Source: Gammaproteobacteria bacterium
GTDB taxonomy: Bacteria > Pseudomonadota > Gammaproteobacteria > Burkholderiales > Burkholderiaceae_C
Reading direction: 5' to 3'
Assembly: GCA_018828125.1 (NCBI GenBank)
Contig: JAHJWB010000001.1
Span: 186,001 to 250,000 of the forward strand
DNA: 64,000 nucleotides
Position numbers and translations under genes: made by a program. Under the pieces are notes generated by a model. That model did not search any database. It was given only the letters and a program-made list of their open reading frames with translations, and had not been told where the DNA came from. Below are positions 51,825 through 59,330 of this stretch, in pieces; positions within the stretch are counted from its first letter, which is position 1; each line of letters starts with the position of its first letter.

Positions 51825-52439
51825 CTACAGAATGCGTCGAGATGCTTCGGGGAAGTGGTCTGCAGACCAGTTCAGCGACTGTTGCAAGTGATGCCAGTCA
51901 AACCCCGGTCCAGGATCCTGCTTGCGGCCGGGGGCGATGTGCTCATGCCCCGCGATGTGTTGTATGGGGTAGCGCAGCGCGATGTCGCGGCACAGGCTTG
52001 CCAGCGCAGAATATTGCGCCGGTTCAAACGTTAGTCCTTCAAGGCCCTCAAGCTCGACACCGATGGAGTTGTCGTTGCACTGACTGCGTCCGCGGTAGCT
52101 GGATTGCCCGGCATGCCAAGCGCGCTGGTCGCAGTCCACAAATTGCCAGAGTGCGCCCGTGCGGTCGATAAAAAAATGGGATGAAACCTGAAGTCCGCGA
52201 ATACTCTGGAAGTACGGATGCGCTTCCCAATCCAGTTGGTTGGTGAACAGCTGTTGTACCGCCCCGCCGCCGAACTGGCCCGGCGGAAGGCTGATGGAGT
52301 GCACCACGATCAGGTCGATGGCAGTTGTCGCATGGGGGCGCGTTCCCTGGTTCGGCGACACCAGCCGCCTCGCCTGGCGGTGCCAGCCACCGTCCCAAAT
52401 GGCAGAGGTGCCGTCCACGGTATCAGCCGATGTCGTCAT
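51825..52439 (-). CDS. ampD: 1,6-anhydro-N-acetylmuramyl-L-alanine amidase AmpD
   Basis: 204 residues, amidase_2 family, no signal peptide, so cytoplasmic as expected for AmpD. Cleaves the peptide from anhydro-MurNAc during cell-wall recycling. Zinc-site stretches: IDLIVVHSISLPPG (first His), HPYFQSIRGLQVSSHFFIDR and AGHEHIAPGRKQDPGPGFDW (His and Asp). The start overlaps the 3' end of pilR by 17 bases, so it is co-transcribed with pilSR. Confidence 0.94.
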   Translation of the reverse strand: MTTSADTVDGTSAIWDGGWHRQARRLVSPNQGTRPHATTAIDLIVVHSISLPPGQFGGGAVQQLFTNQLDWEAHPYFQSIRGLQVSSHFFIDRTGALWQFVDCDQRAWHAGQSSYRGRSQCNDNSIGVELEGLEGLTFEPAQYSALASLCRDIALRYPIQHIAGHEHIAPGRKQDPGPGFDWHHLQQSLNWSADHFPEASRRIL

Positions 52440-53925
52440 GCGGATCCAGGTCGTTCGGCGCCGCGATGTTCAGGCGCGCGATACGGTAGCGAATCTGCCG
52501 AAGGCTGATGCCCAGCCGGGCAGCGGTAGCCGTCCGGTTGAACCCCGCCTCGCGCAGCGCGCGGATCAGGATGTCGCGCTCCTGCTGGTCCAGCCAAGCC
52601 TGCAGGTCGCTGGGCAAGGGCACGCCACTGCCTAGGCTGGGCTGCGGCGAAGCGTTCGCTGAACCCGCAGTCACTAGGGGCGCGAGGGGAATAGCAGCGC
52701 GTGGCGCGACGGCCTCCGCCGTGCCGTTGGGAGGATCTACATGCAGTTCGTCGCCATCGCTCAAGGCCACTGCTCTGTGCAGCAGGTTTTCCAGCTCCCG
52801 GACATTGCCCGTCAGCGGATGGGCTGCAATTGCACTCAGGGTTCGCTCGGTAATCGCTGGCACGGGCATTCCAGATTCCTGCGCAATGCGCGACAGCAGG
52901 GCAGTGCACAGCGCGGGCAAATCCTCCCTGCGCTCGCGCAGCGGAGGGATCAAAATTTCGATGACGTTGAGCCGGTAATACAAGTCCTGGCGGAAACGTC
53001 CCGACTGCACATCTGCTGCCAAGTCCCGGTGGGTGGCGCTGACAATACGCACATCCACCGTCTCTTCCTGTGTGGAGCCCAGCGGTCGAACGCTGCGTTC
53101 CTGAATAGAGCGCAGAAGTTTGGACTGCATGGCCAGTGGGAGGTCACCAATCTCGTCCAGAAAGAGGGTGCCGCCTCGGGCGGCCTGAAAGTATCCGTCG
53201 CGGTCTTGGGATGCGCCGGTATACGACCCTTTGCGTGCCCCAAAGAACTCGGCCTCCAGCAGGTTCTCTGGAATCGCACCGCAATTCACGGCCACCAAAG
53301 GGCCATCGGCGCGCTGGCTGCAGGCATGCAACGCTTGCGCCACCAACTCCTTGCCTGTGCCGGATTCGCCGTGGATGAGTACAGGCGCCATCCCCCGCGC
53401 CACCTTGGCCAACCGTTGCTTGACGTTCTTAATCGCTTCGGACTCACCCACCAGTCGGTCGAGGGCCGTCCCCGAGCCCAGTGTCTCATTGGTTACCGCA
53501 GAAGCGTTCTTCTGCCCACCACTGCGGCTCGTGCGAGGGGCGGGAACCCCGCCCGTGCCTTGCACTGCCGAAGCCACCACCGAACGAAACTGCTTGAGGT
53601 CTACCGGTTTGGTCAGGTAATCGAAGGCGCCTGCACGCAGTGCCTCAACGGCGTTTTCTGCAGAACCGTAGGCCGTCATGACGACGCAACGCTCCCGGCG
53701 CTGCTGGTCCCGCAGATCCTGCAGCAGTTCCATGCCGAATCCATCGGGCAGGCGCATGTCGGTGATGACAGCGTCGAAACGGTGGGCTTTCAGTTGCTCA
53801 CGGGCTTCTTGCACGGTGGAGGCCGTGTCGACGCGGTAGCCCTCGCGCAGCAAGGTCAGTTCGTACAAGGTGCGCAGATCGGGCTCGTCGTCGACGACCA
53901 GAATGGAGGCTGTGGGGGCATTCAT
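52423..53925 (-). CDS. pilR: Type IV pilus sigma-54 response regulator PilR
   Basis: 500 residues. Receiver domain with phosphoacceptor D56 (DAVITDMRLPDGFGMELL), AAA+ domain with HGESGTGKELVAQA (Walker A), the sigma-54 contact loop as GSYTGA (a variant of GAFTGA), GGTLFLDEIGDLP, and a Fis-type helix-turn-helix at the C-terminus (NRTATAARLGISLRQIRYRI). With PilS it activates sigma-54 transcription of pilin genes. No pilin gene is in the window. It is 12 bases after pilS. Confidence 0.93.
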   Translation of the reverse strand: MNAPTASILVVDDEPDLRTLYELTLLREGYRVDTASTVQEAREQLKAHRFDAVITDMRLPDGFGMELLQDLRDQQRRERCVVMTAYGSAENAVEALRAGAFDYLTKPVDLKQFRSVVASAVQGTGGVPAPRTSRSGGQKNASAVTNETLGSGTALDRLVGESEAIKNVKQRLAKVARGMAPVLIHGESGTGKELVAQALHACSQRADGPLVAVNCGAIPENLLEAEFFGARKGSYTGASQDRDGYFQAARGGTLFLDEIGDLPLAMQSKLLRSIQERSVRPLGSTQEETVDVRIVSATHRDLAADVQSGRFRQDLYYRLNVIEILIPPLRERREDLPALCTALLSRIAQESGMPVPAITERTLSAIAAHPLTGNVRELENLLHRAVALSDGDELHVDPPNGTAEAVAPRAAIPLAPLVTAGSANASPQPSLGSGVPLPSDLQAWLDQQERDILIRALREAGFNRTATAARLGISLRQIRYRIARLNIAAPNDLDPHDDIG

Positions 53926-53937
53926 GCAAATAGGGGG

Positions 53938-55689
53938 TCAGACCACGATGGTGTCAAACAACGTCGCCGCATCGGCAGGACGCGTGATGCGGCGGAAACC
54001 GACGGTGAAGGCGTTTCCTCCCGTCTCGCCGCGTGTGGTGGTGCGATTGAGCCGTTGGTAGCTGATGGAGGCGCCATGGCGCTGACACAACTCGCGGCAA
54101 ATATAAAGCCCCAGGCCGCTGGATCGGCTTTCTGAGGAGAAGAAAGGTTCAAAGAGATGGCGCTCCACCGATTTGTCCATCGGGGCTCCGTCGCTCCACA
54201 CCTGGAGGCTGACCTGACCGTTCGGGGCCGAACGCGTGGCGACGGAGAGGGAGTCAGGTTCGGAGCCCCGATAGCGAAGGGCGTTGTCCAGCAGGTTGAC
54301 CAGGACACGGCGCAGGTGTTCGGGGTCAAACTCCACCTGGGTCGCACTGGCTTCAAGCGATACCAGCGCGTGGCGTTGTGCCGGGTCTTGTGCTTGCCAG
54401 TCATTCCATATCTGCGCCACGGTCTCGTCGAGTGCCACGGTGGACGCTGGGGCATGGCTGATCTGGTGTTGCACCCGGGCGATGTCCAGCACTTCTTCTG
54501 CAATGCGCGCCAGCCGGTCGGCATTCTGCTGAACCATGCGAGCCAGCCGCTTTTGCGCCGGATCGTGCAAGTCCTCTTCCAGCAACGCATTGGCTTGCAC
54601 AATGGCTGCCAAAGGGTTTCGGATTTCATGGGCCACAGCGGCGGACATGCGTCCCATCGCAGCGAGTTTCTCGGTGCGCAGGCGGGCTTCCATTTCCCGC
54701 AGGTCGTGCAAGAACATCACACAAAGCCGTTCAGCGCGGGTCTTATGGGCCGCCTCTCGCGTAGACGTGAGCCAGGTACGTACGTGCAGGCCTGTGGGGC
54801 TTTGCCCGGGGTGCAGCAGGTCGACGTCCGCCATTTGTGACTGCTCCTGCCGGAAGGTACGTCGTGCCAGAAGGACCAGTGGGTGCCACGGCGCTTCCGC
54901 AGCCAGGGTGAAAGGTGGTGCTGGCAGCGGCGCTCCGCCGAGCAGCAAGAGCCCCGCAGGGTTGGCAATGCGCACGGTATCGTTCTCATCCACCACCAGC
55001 ACGCCGTCGGTCAGGTTCTGTATGACCAGCGCGCTGACCTGGGTTTGAACCCGTGCGGCGACCTGGCTTTGTTGCGCCAGCTCCTGTTCACGGGCCAACC
55101 GGGTCGCCAATTGGTGGACCAGGTAGCTCACGATGAAGTAGCCTGTGCCCGTGAGCGCGCTTTGCAGATAGCGTTGTGCGTCGTCGCCAGCGGTCCGCAA
55201 GCCCAGCCACCATGCCCAGCCCAGCAGCAGCAAGGTGACTGCAGCGGTGGTGCCCAGCGCCAGTGTGAGTGTTCCCAGCACAGCGGCCATCAGCACCGGC
55301 AGACCAAACAGCGGGGTGTAGTTCATGGTGCCTGCATGCAGCAACTGCAGTGCAGTAATGGCGGCCAGGTCCACGCCAATGGACGGCAACCACTGTGGGC
55401 CCGCACCCGGCGACGGCGGGCCGTGCCTGGCCAGGACGCGCAGGACGACCGTAGCGACCAGATATGCCAGGCACACGGTCAACACGCTGGGCTCGCCGGT
55501 CTGGTTGATGATTTGCCCGGCACCTTGCAGCACCAGCAGGGCCATCGCGACCATCACGCGGCCCGTCAGAAACCCCCGCCACAGGCGTACAAAAGGGGCA
55601 TCTACGGTGGGAAGGAAGGCACCGGCAGGCACAGCTTGCATGGTGTCAGGCCGGGCCCAGGCGCCGGTGTTCGGCACTGCAGTAGGCAT
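53938..55689 (-). CDS. pilS: Type IV pilus sensor histidine kinase PilS
   Basis: 583 residues. About six membrane helices in the first 220 residues, a PAS-like region (VVDENDTVRIANPAGLLLLG near 235-255), H-box AAVAHEIRNPLAAIVQANAL with the phosphorylated His, and a catalytic ATPase domain (NLLDNALRYRG as N-box, SSGLGLYICRELCQRHG as G-box). Its start overlaps the upstream gene by 44 bases; ATG at 55689 has GGGAA upstream, and a second ATG at 55641 is possible. Signals transferred to PilR control pilin expression. Confidence 0.92.
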   Translation of the reverse strand: MPTAVPNTGAWARPDTMQAVPAGAFLPTVDAPFVRLWRGFLTGRVMVAMALLVLQGAGQIINQTGEPSVLTVCLAYLVATVVLRVLARHGPPSPGAGPQWLPSIGVDLAAITALQLLHAGTMNYTPLFGLPVLMAAVLGTLTLALGTTAAVTLLLLGWAWWLGLRTAGDDAQRYLQSALTGTGYFIVSYLVHQLATRLAREQELAQQSQVAARVQTQVSALVIQNLTDGVLVVDENDTVRIANPAGLLLLGGAPLPAPPFTLAAEAPWHPLVLLARRTFRQEQSQMADVDLLHPGQSPTGLHVRTWLTSTREAAHKTRAERLCVMFLHDLREMEARLRTEKLAAMGRMSAAVAHEIRNPLAAIVQANALLEEDLHDPAQKRLARMVQQNADRLARIAEEVLDIARVQHQISHAPASTVALDETVAQIWNDWQAQDPAQRHALVSLEASATQVEFDPEHLRRVLVNLLDNALRYRGSEPDSLSVATRSAPNGQVSLQVWSDGAPMDKSVERHLFEPFFSSESRSSGLGLYICRELCQRHGASISYQRLNRTTTRGETGGNAFTVGFRRITRPADAATLFDTIVV

Positions 55690-55873
55690 GATTTCCCAGC
55701 ATCAAGGCTTCTGCTTGCGGTATGTGAATGCCGCAGTGCGCACAGGCAAGCATGTCCTGGGGGAGTGCCAGCGGGGCGGAGGTTGACTTTTCGCGTGACG
55801 CATCCGGCGCCCGGCGGCTGCGCCAGATTCCGATGGCCACGACCAGGACTACCAGCAAAACCAAGTATTTCAT
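55646..55873 (-). CDS. Small PP0621-type protein with zinc-finger-like motif
   Basis: 75 residues: MKYLVLLVVLVVAIGIWRSR is a single membrane helix; the C-terminal half has CAHCGIHIP and HAYCSAEHRRLG, a C-x2-C...C-x3-H pattern that may bind zinc. It matches the short PP0621 family that often precedes pilS in Burkholderiales. ATG at 55873 overlaps the stop of the preceding gene (ATGA), and the 3' end overlaps pilS. Function unknown. Confidence 0.82.
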   Translation of the reverse strand: MKYLVLLVVLVVAIGIWRSRRAPDASREKSTSAPLALPQDMLACAHCGIHIPQAEALMLGNHAYCSAEHRRLGPA

Positions 55874-56667
55874 GTACTGCGGCCCAAAACAACTTCCATG
55901 ACAAAGCGCGAACCGACATACGCGAGCAAAAGCAAGGCGGAGCCCGCATACAACACACGCACCGCATTGCGGCCTCGCCAGCCAAATCGTGCGCGGCCTA
56001 CCAGCAAGGCCGCGAACGTCAACCACGAGAGGACCGAAAAGATGGCTTTGTGGTCCCAACGCCAGGCACGTCCATACAGGGTGTCCCCAAACAGCCAACC
56101 GGCAAGCAATGTGGCGGTCAGCAGGACGAAGCCCGCGGTCACGAAACGGAAGGTCAGGCGCTCCAGGGTGAGCAGCGGGATGCCGCTGTGAGGGTCTTCA
56201 GCCTGCCGAATGTGGCGCTCAGCGCGTGTCATGAGCCATGCGTGCACTACCGCCGCGGCAAAAAGGCCATAACACGCAATTCCCAACGCCAGATGCAGTG
56301 GCAGCCATGCCGAGGCGGTCACATGCAAGGGCTGACCCGGGAAAACAAGGGCCAGCAAAATGGCCGCAGCGCCCAGGGCCGCCAGCACCCAGCGCGCCTG
56401 CATCTGAGGAAACAGCTGCCGCTCTACCGCGTACACCGTGAGGACCAGCCAGGCGGTCATTGACAACGCGGGTGCGAAGCCAAACCGGGGGGCATCACCC
56501 CACAGGCCCCAGAGCAGCGAAGCGCCGTGCAGTATCCAGGCCACAAGCAGCGCATTGCGCGACGCGACCGGGCCCAGGCGCGATGCCGCTGCAGCGGGCG
56601 CGGCGTATGCCATGGCGGCGGCCAGGGCCAGCAGCCAGCTGACAGGGGAGCTACTCGCTAAAATCAT
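55870..56667 (-). CDS. CcsA/HemX-like membrane protein (cytochrome c assembly family)
   Basis: 265 residues with about eight membrane helices. Family features: LPLHLALGIACYGLFAAAVVHAW with a conserved His, and DHKAIFSVLSWLTFAALLVGR, which carries the His that contacts haem in the CcsA fold. The proteobacterial YpjD branch is usually encoded next to ffh, as here (divergent, 100 bases), and its own role is not settled. It overlaps the PP0621-type gene by four bases. Confidence 0.88.
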   Translation of the reverse strand: MILASSSPVSWLLALAAAMAYAAPAAAASRLGPVASRNALLVAWILHGASLLWGLWGDAPRFGFAPALSMTAWLVLTVYAVERQLFPQMQARWVLAALGAAAILLALVFPGQPLHVTASAWLPLHLALGIACYGLFAAAVVHAWLMTRAERHIRQAEDPHSGIPLLTLERLTFRFVTAGFVLLTATLLAGWLFGDTLYGRAWRWDHKAIFSVLSWLTFAALLVGRARFGWRGRNAVRVLYAGSALLLLAYVGSRFVMEVVLGRST

Positions 56668-56767
56668 GGGTCACAGTTTAGCCTTTTGCCCCACCGCCAG
56701 AGCCCTGGCGGGCCTGCATCCACAACGTTCCGGTTGATGGTGCGCAGGCAATACCGGAACTTCTTCT

Positions 56768-58147
56768 ATGGCCTCCGCCCTTACTGACAAACTCACGCGC
56801 CTCGTCAAGGAGATGCGTGGCCAGGCCCGCATCACTGAATCCAACGTGCAAGACATGCTGCGCGAGGTGCGCATGGCCCTGCTGGAAGCCGACGTGGCCC
56901 TGCCCGTAGTGCGCGACTTCATTGCCCGTGTCAAGGGAAAGGCCCTCGGCCAGGAGGTGCTGGGATCGCTCAAGCCCGGCCAGACCCTGGTCAGCATCGT
57001 GAATCGCGAACTGGCCGCCACCATGGGCGATGGGGTGGCTGACATCAATCTGGCGGCCCAGCCACCCGCGGTCATTTTGATGGCGGGCCTGCAGGGCGCT
57101 GGCAAGACCACCACCACGGCCAAGCTGGCCAAACACCTGATCGAAAAGCGCAAGAAGAAGGTGTTGACGGTGTCGGGCGACGTGTATCGTCCCGCGGCCA
57201 TCGAGCAGCTCAAGACGGTCACCAAGCAAGCGGGGGCTGAATGGTTTCCGAGTACGCCCGACCAAAAGCCGCTGGAGATTGGCCTGGCGGCGCTCGATTA
57301 CGCCAAGAAGCACTACTTCGACGTGCTGCTGGTCGATACGGCCGGCCGCTTGGCCATCGACGAGGCCTTGATGAAGGAAATCAAGGACCTGCACGCGGCG
57401 CTCAACCCTGTCGAAACCCTGTTTGTGGTCGATGCCATGCAGGGGCAGGACGCGATCAACACCGCCAAGGCCTTCAAAGAGGCGCTGCCCCTGACGGGCA
57501 TCGTACTGACCAAGCTGGACGGCGATTCACGCGGCGGTGCGGCGCTGTCGGTACGCCAGATCACGGGTGCGCCCATCAAATTTGCAGGGGTGTCTGAAAA
57601 GCTCGACGGCCTGGAGGTGTTCGACGCCGAACGCCATGCGGGCCGCATCCTGGGCATGGGCGACATCGTGGCGCTGGTCGAACAGGTCACCGCCGGTGTG
57701 GACATGGAGGCCGCCCAAAAGCTTGCAGCCAAGGTCAAGAGTGGCGATGGATTCGATCTGAACGACTTCCTCTCGCAGATCCAGCAGATGAAGCAGATGG
57801 GCGGGCTCTCCAGTCTGATGGACAAACTGCCGTCTCAGCTCACCGCCAAGGCAGGTGCCATGGACATGGACAAGGCCGAAAAAGACATCAAGCGCAAGGA
57901 AGGCATCATTCAAAGCATGACGCCGCTGGAGCGCCGCAAGCCCGAACTCATCAAGGCCACGCGCAAGAAGCGCATTGCCAATGGCTCGGGCGTGCACGTC
58001 CAGGAAGTCAACCGCCTGCTCAAGGAGTTTGAGCAGATGCAGGGCATGATGAAAAAGATGAAGGGCGGCGGCCTGATGAAGATGATGAAGAAGATGGGCG
58101 GCATGAAGGGCATGGGCGGCGGTGGCATGCCAAAAATGCCTTTTTGA
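56768..58147 (+). CDS. ffh: Signal recognition particle protein Ffh (SRP54)
   Basis: 459 residues. N domain (1-85), GTPase G domain with P-loop GLQGAGKTTTTAKLAKHL near 107-124, DTAGRLAIDEALMKEI, TKLDGDSRGGAALSV; and a methionine-rich M domain (about 295-459) ending in MMKKMGGMKGMGGGGMPKMPF. Ffh binds 4.5S RNA and signal sequences for co-translational targeting to the membrane. A strong terminator follows at 58166. Confidence 0.97.
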   Translation: MASALTDKLTRLVKEMRGQARITESNVQDMLREVRMALLEADVALPVVRDFIARVKGKALGQEVLGSLKPGQTLVSIVNRELAATMGDGVADINLAAQPPAVILMAGLQGAGKTTTTAKLAKHLIEKRKKKVLTVSGDVYRPAAIEQLKTVTKQAGAEWFPSTPDQKPLEIGLAALDYAKKHYFDVLLVDTAGRLAIDEALMKEIKDLHAALNPVETLFVVDAMQGQDAINTAKAFKEALPLTGIVLTKLDGDSRGGAALSVRQITGAPIKFAGVSEKLDGLEVFDAERHAGRILGMGDIVALVEQVTAGVDMEAAQKLAAKVKSGDGFDLNDFLSQIQQMKQMGGLSSLMDKLPSQLTAKAGAMDMDKAEKDIKRKEGIIQSMTPLERRKPELIKATRKKRIANGSGVHVQEVNRLLKEFEQMQGMMKKMKGGGLMKMMKKMGGMKGMGGGGMPKMPF

Positions 58148-58165
58148 GCCTTGACGCTTGCAATC

Positions 58166-58206
58166 AAAAACTCCCTGAAGAGGCGGCGCCTCTTCAGGGA
58201 GTTTTT
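58166..58206. terminator. Bidirectional rho-independent terminator after ffh
   Basis: AAAAACTCCCTGAAGAGGC-ggc-GCCTCTTCAGGGAGTTTTT: 19-bp perfect stem with A- and T-runs on each side, so it serves ffh and the convergent C13 peptidase gene. Confidence 0.95.
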
Positions 58207-58227
58207 ATTTCTGACAGAGCTGAGCGC

Positions 58228-59082
58228 TTACGGTGCTTGCAGCCAGTTCTTGAGGGGCTGATCGGCCCAGGCCTTGGCGTCGTCACCCACGAAGATCCTT
58301 GGCCGCGAGGGTGCTACCTTGCGCCGCCTTTCGAGGGCGGCGATGGATTTTTGCGCTTCGCCCATCCACTCTGAGACGGACCGGTTTTCAGCGCCGGGCT
58401 GATCAAACAGGGCTTCCGCAAAAGGCGTGTAGTTTCCGTTGTATTTGCAAAGGAACGAAGTCCGTCGCACATCGGTTGCGGTCAATACCACCCGGTTGGG
58501 CGCTTTCAGCGGCTCCACGAACGCGCCGCTGTAGCAGGCTGAAAGCACCACCAAAGTCGGCACTCCGTTCAACGGCGCAAGAGCGTCGCTCAGAATTTTG
58601 GGGGTGATGGGCGGCAGGTGTTTGCCGCCGGCATGGATGTTCAGCAGGCCGGGATTGCTGTGGGTGGAGATCAGCAGCAGCACCCGGTCTTGTGGCCGTG
58701 CCACCTCGGCCGTTTTCGACATCACGAGCGCGAAGTTCTCCGCTGTGGCCTGCGGCCAATCAGTGCTCTGATCGCGGGCGGGGTTGGCCAGCTTGAGCAT
58801 CAGTGCATTGGGATCAATCTCTTTGACCAGCATTTCTGCCAGCACCACATCGTTGCGGAAGGCTTTGGACTGGGAGTGCATGGCGAACCCGGCAAAGATG
58901 ATCCGTCCTGGCGGCTCTGGCGGCGGCGGCGGTGGTGCGGGTGCCGCGACCGGGGCGGAGGGTGCTACGGGTGCTTGGCCCGGAAACATCGCACAGCCAG
59001 AGATCGACAGTAGCAGCGCGAGGGCGCTGGCGGGGAGCAGACGCCGATGGAGAGGCGGAGGTGTAGAAGAAGGCGAAGGCAT
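58228..59082 (-). CDS. C13 (legumain-like) cysteine peptidase lipoprotein
   Basis: 284 residues from MPSPSSTPPPLHRRLLPASA. The N-terminus contains a hydrophobic segment with lipobox LSISGC (Cys30), so the mature protein is probably a lipoprotein in the periplasm. A Pro-rich linker (about 40-58) follows. The catalytic dyad of the peptidase C13 family is visible as His141 (LLISTHSNPG) and Cys183 (VVLSACYSGAFV). Legumain-type peptidases cleave after Asn/Asp; the bacterial substrate is unknown. A TTG three bases upstream is rejected as start. Confidence 0.82.
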   Translation of the reverse strand: MPSPSSTPPPLHRRLLPASALALLLSISGCAMFPGQAPVAPSAPVAAPAPPPPPPEPPGRIIFAGFAMHSQSKAFRNDVVLAEMLVKEIDPNALMLKLANPARDQSTDWPQATAENFALVMSKTAEVARPQDRVLLLISTHSNPGLLNIHAGGKHLPPITPKILSDALAPLNGVPTLVVLSACYSGAFVEPLKAPNRVVLTATDVRRTSFLCKYNGNYTPFAEALFDQPGAENRSVSEWMGEAQKSIAALERRRKVAPSRPRIFVGDDAKAWADQPLKNWLQAP

Positions 59083-59205
59083 CAACGTCAGAGGGCCATG
59101 CGTTGCTCAGCAGCGCGATGTCAGCGGCGTAGGCAACGGGGCGGTTGGGAAGGGAGGGGTATCGTAAAGGCGGACAAAAAGACGGCGGCCTTGGCCTGTG
59201 CATGA

Positions 59206-59272
59206 ATTTTTAAAGCCAAATTGGCCCCTAGCGCTTAATTGATAAGGGTTTGCAGCTATTAATAGTGTAGTG
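59206..59272. repeat. Palindromic intergenic repeat, copy 8
   Basis: CCAAATTGGCCCCTAGCGCTT-aattga-TAAGGGTTTGCAGCTATTAATAGTGTAG; right arm decayed. Confidence 0.75.
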
Positions 59273-59277
59273 ACCAT

Positions 59278-59303
59278 AAAAAAGCCGGTGCGTGCACCGG
59301 CTT
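59278..59303 (-). terminator. Rho-independent terminator of opgGH
   Basis: On the minus strand AAGCCGGTGC-ac-GCACCGGCTT followed by TTTT. A 10-bp perfect stem (8-bp allowing a normal loop), 28 bases after the opgH stop. Confidence 0.85.
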
Positions 59304-59330
59304 GTAGTTTGTTGGACTTCTTTCACATTG

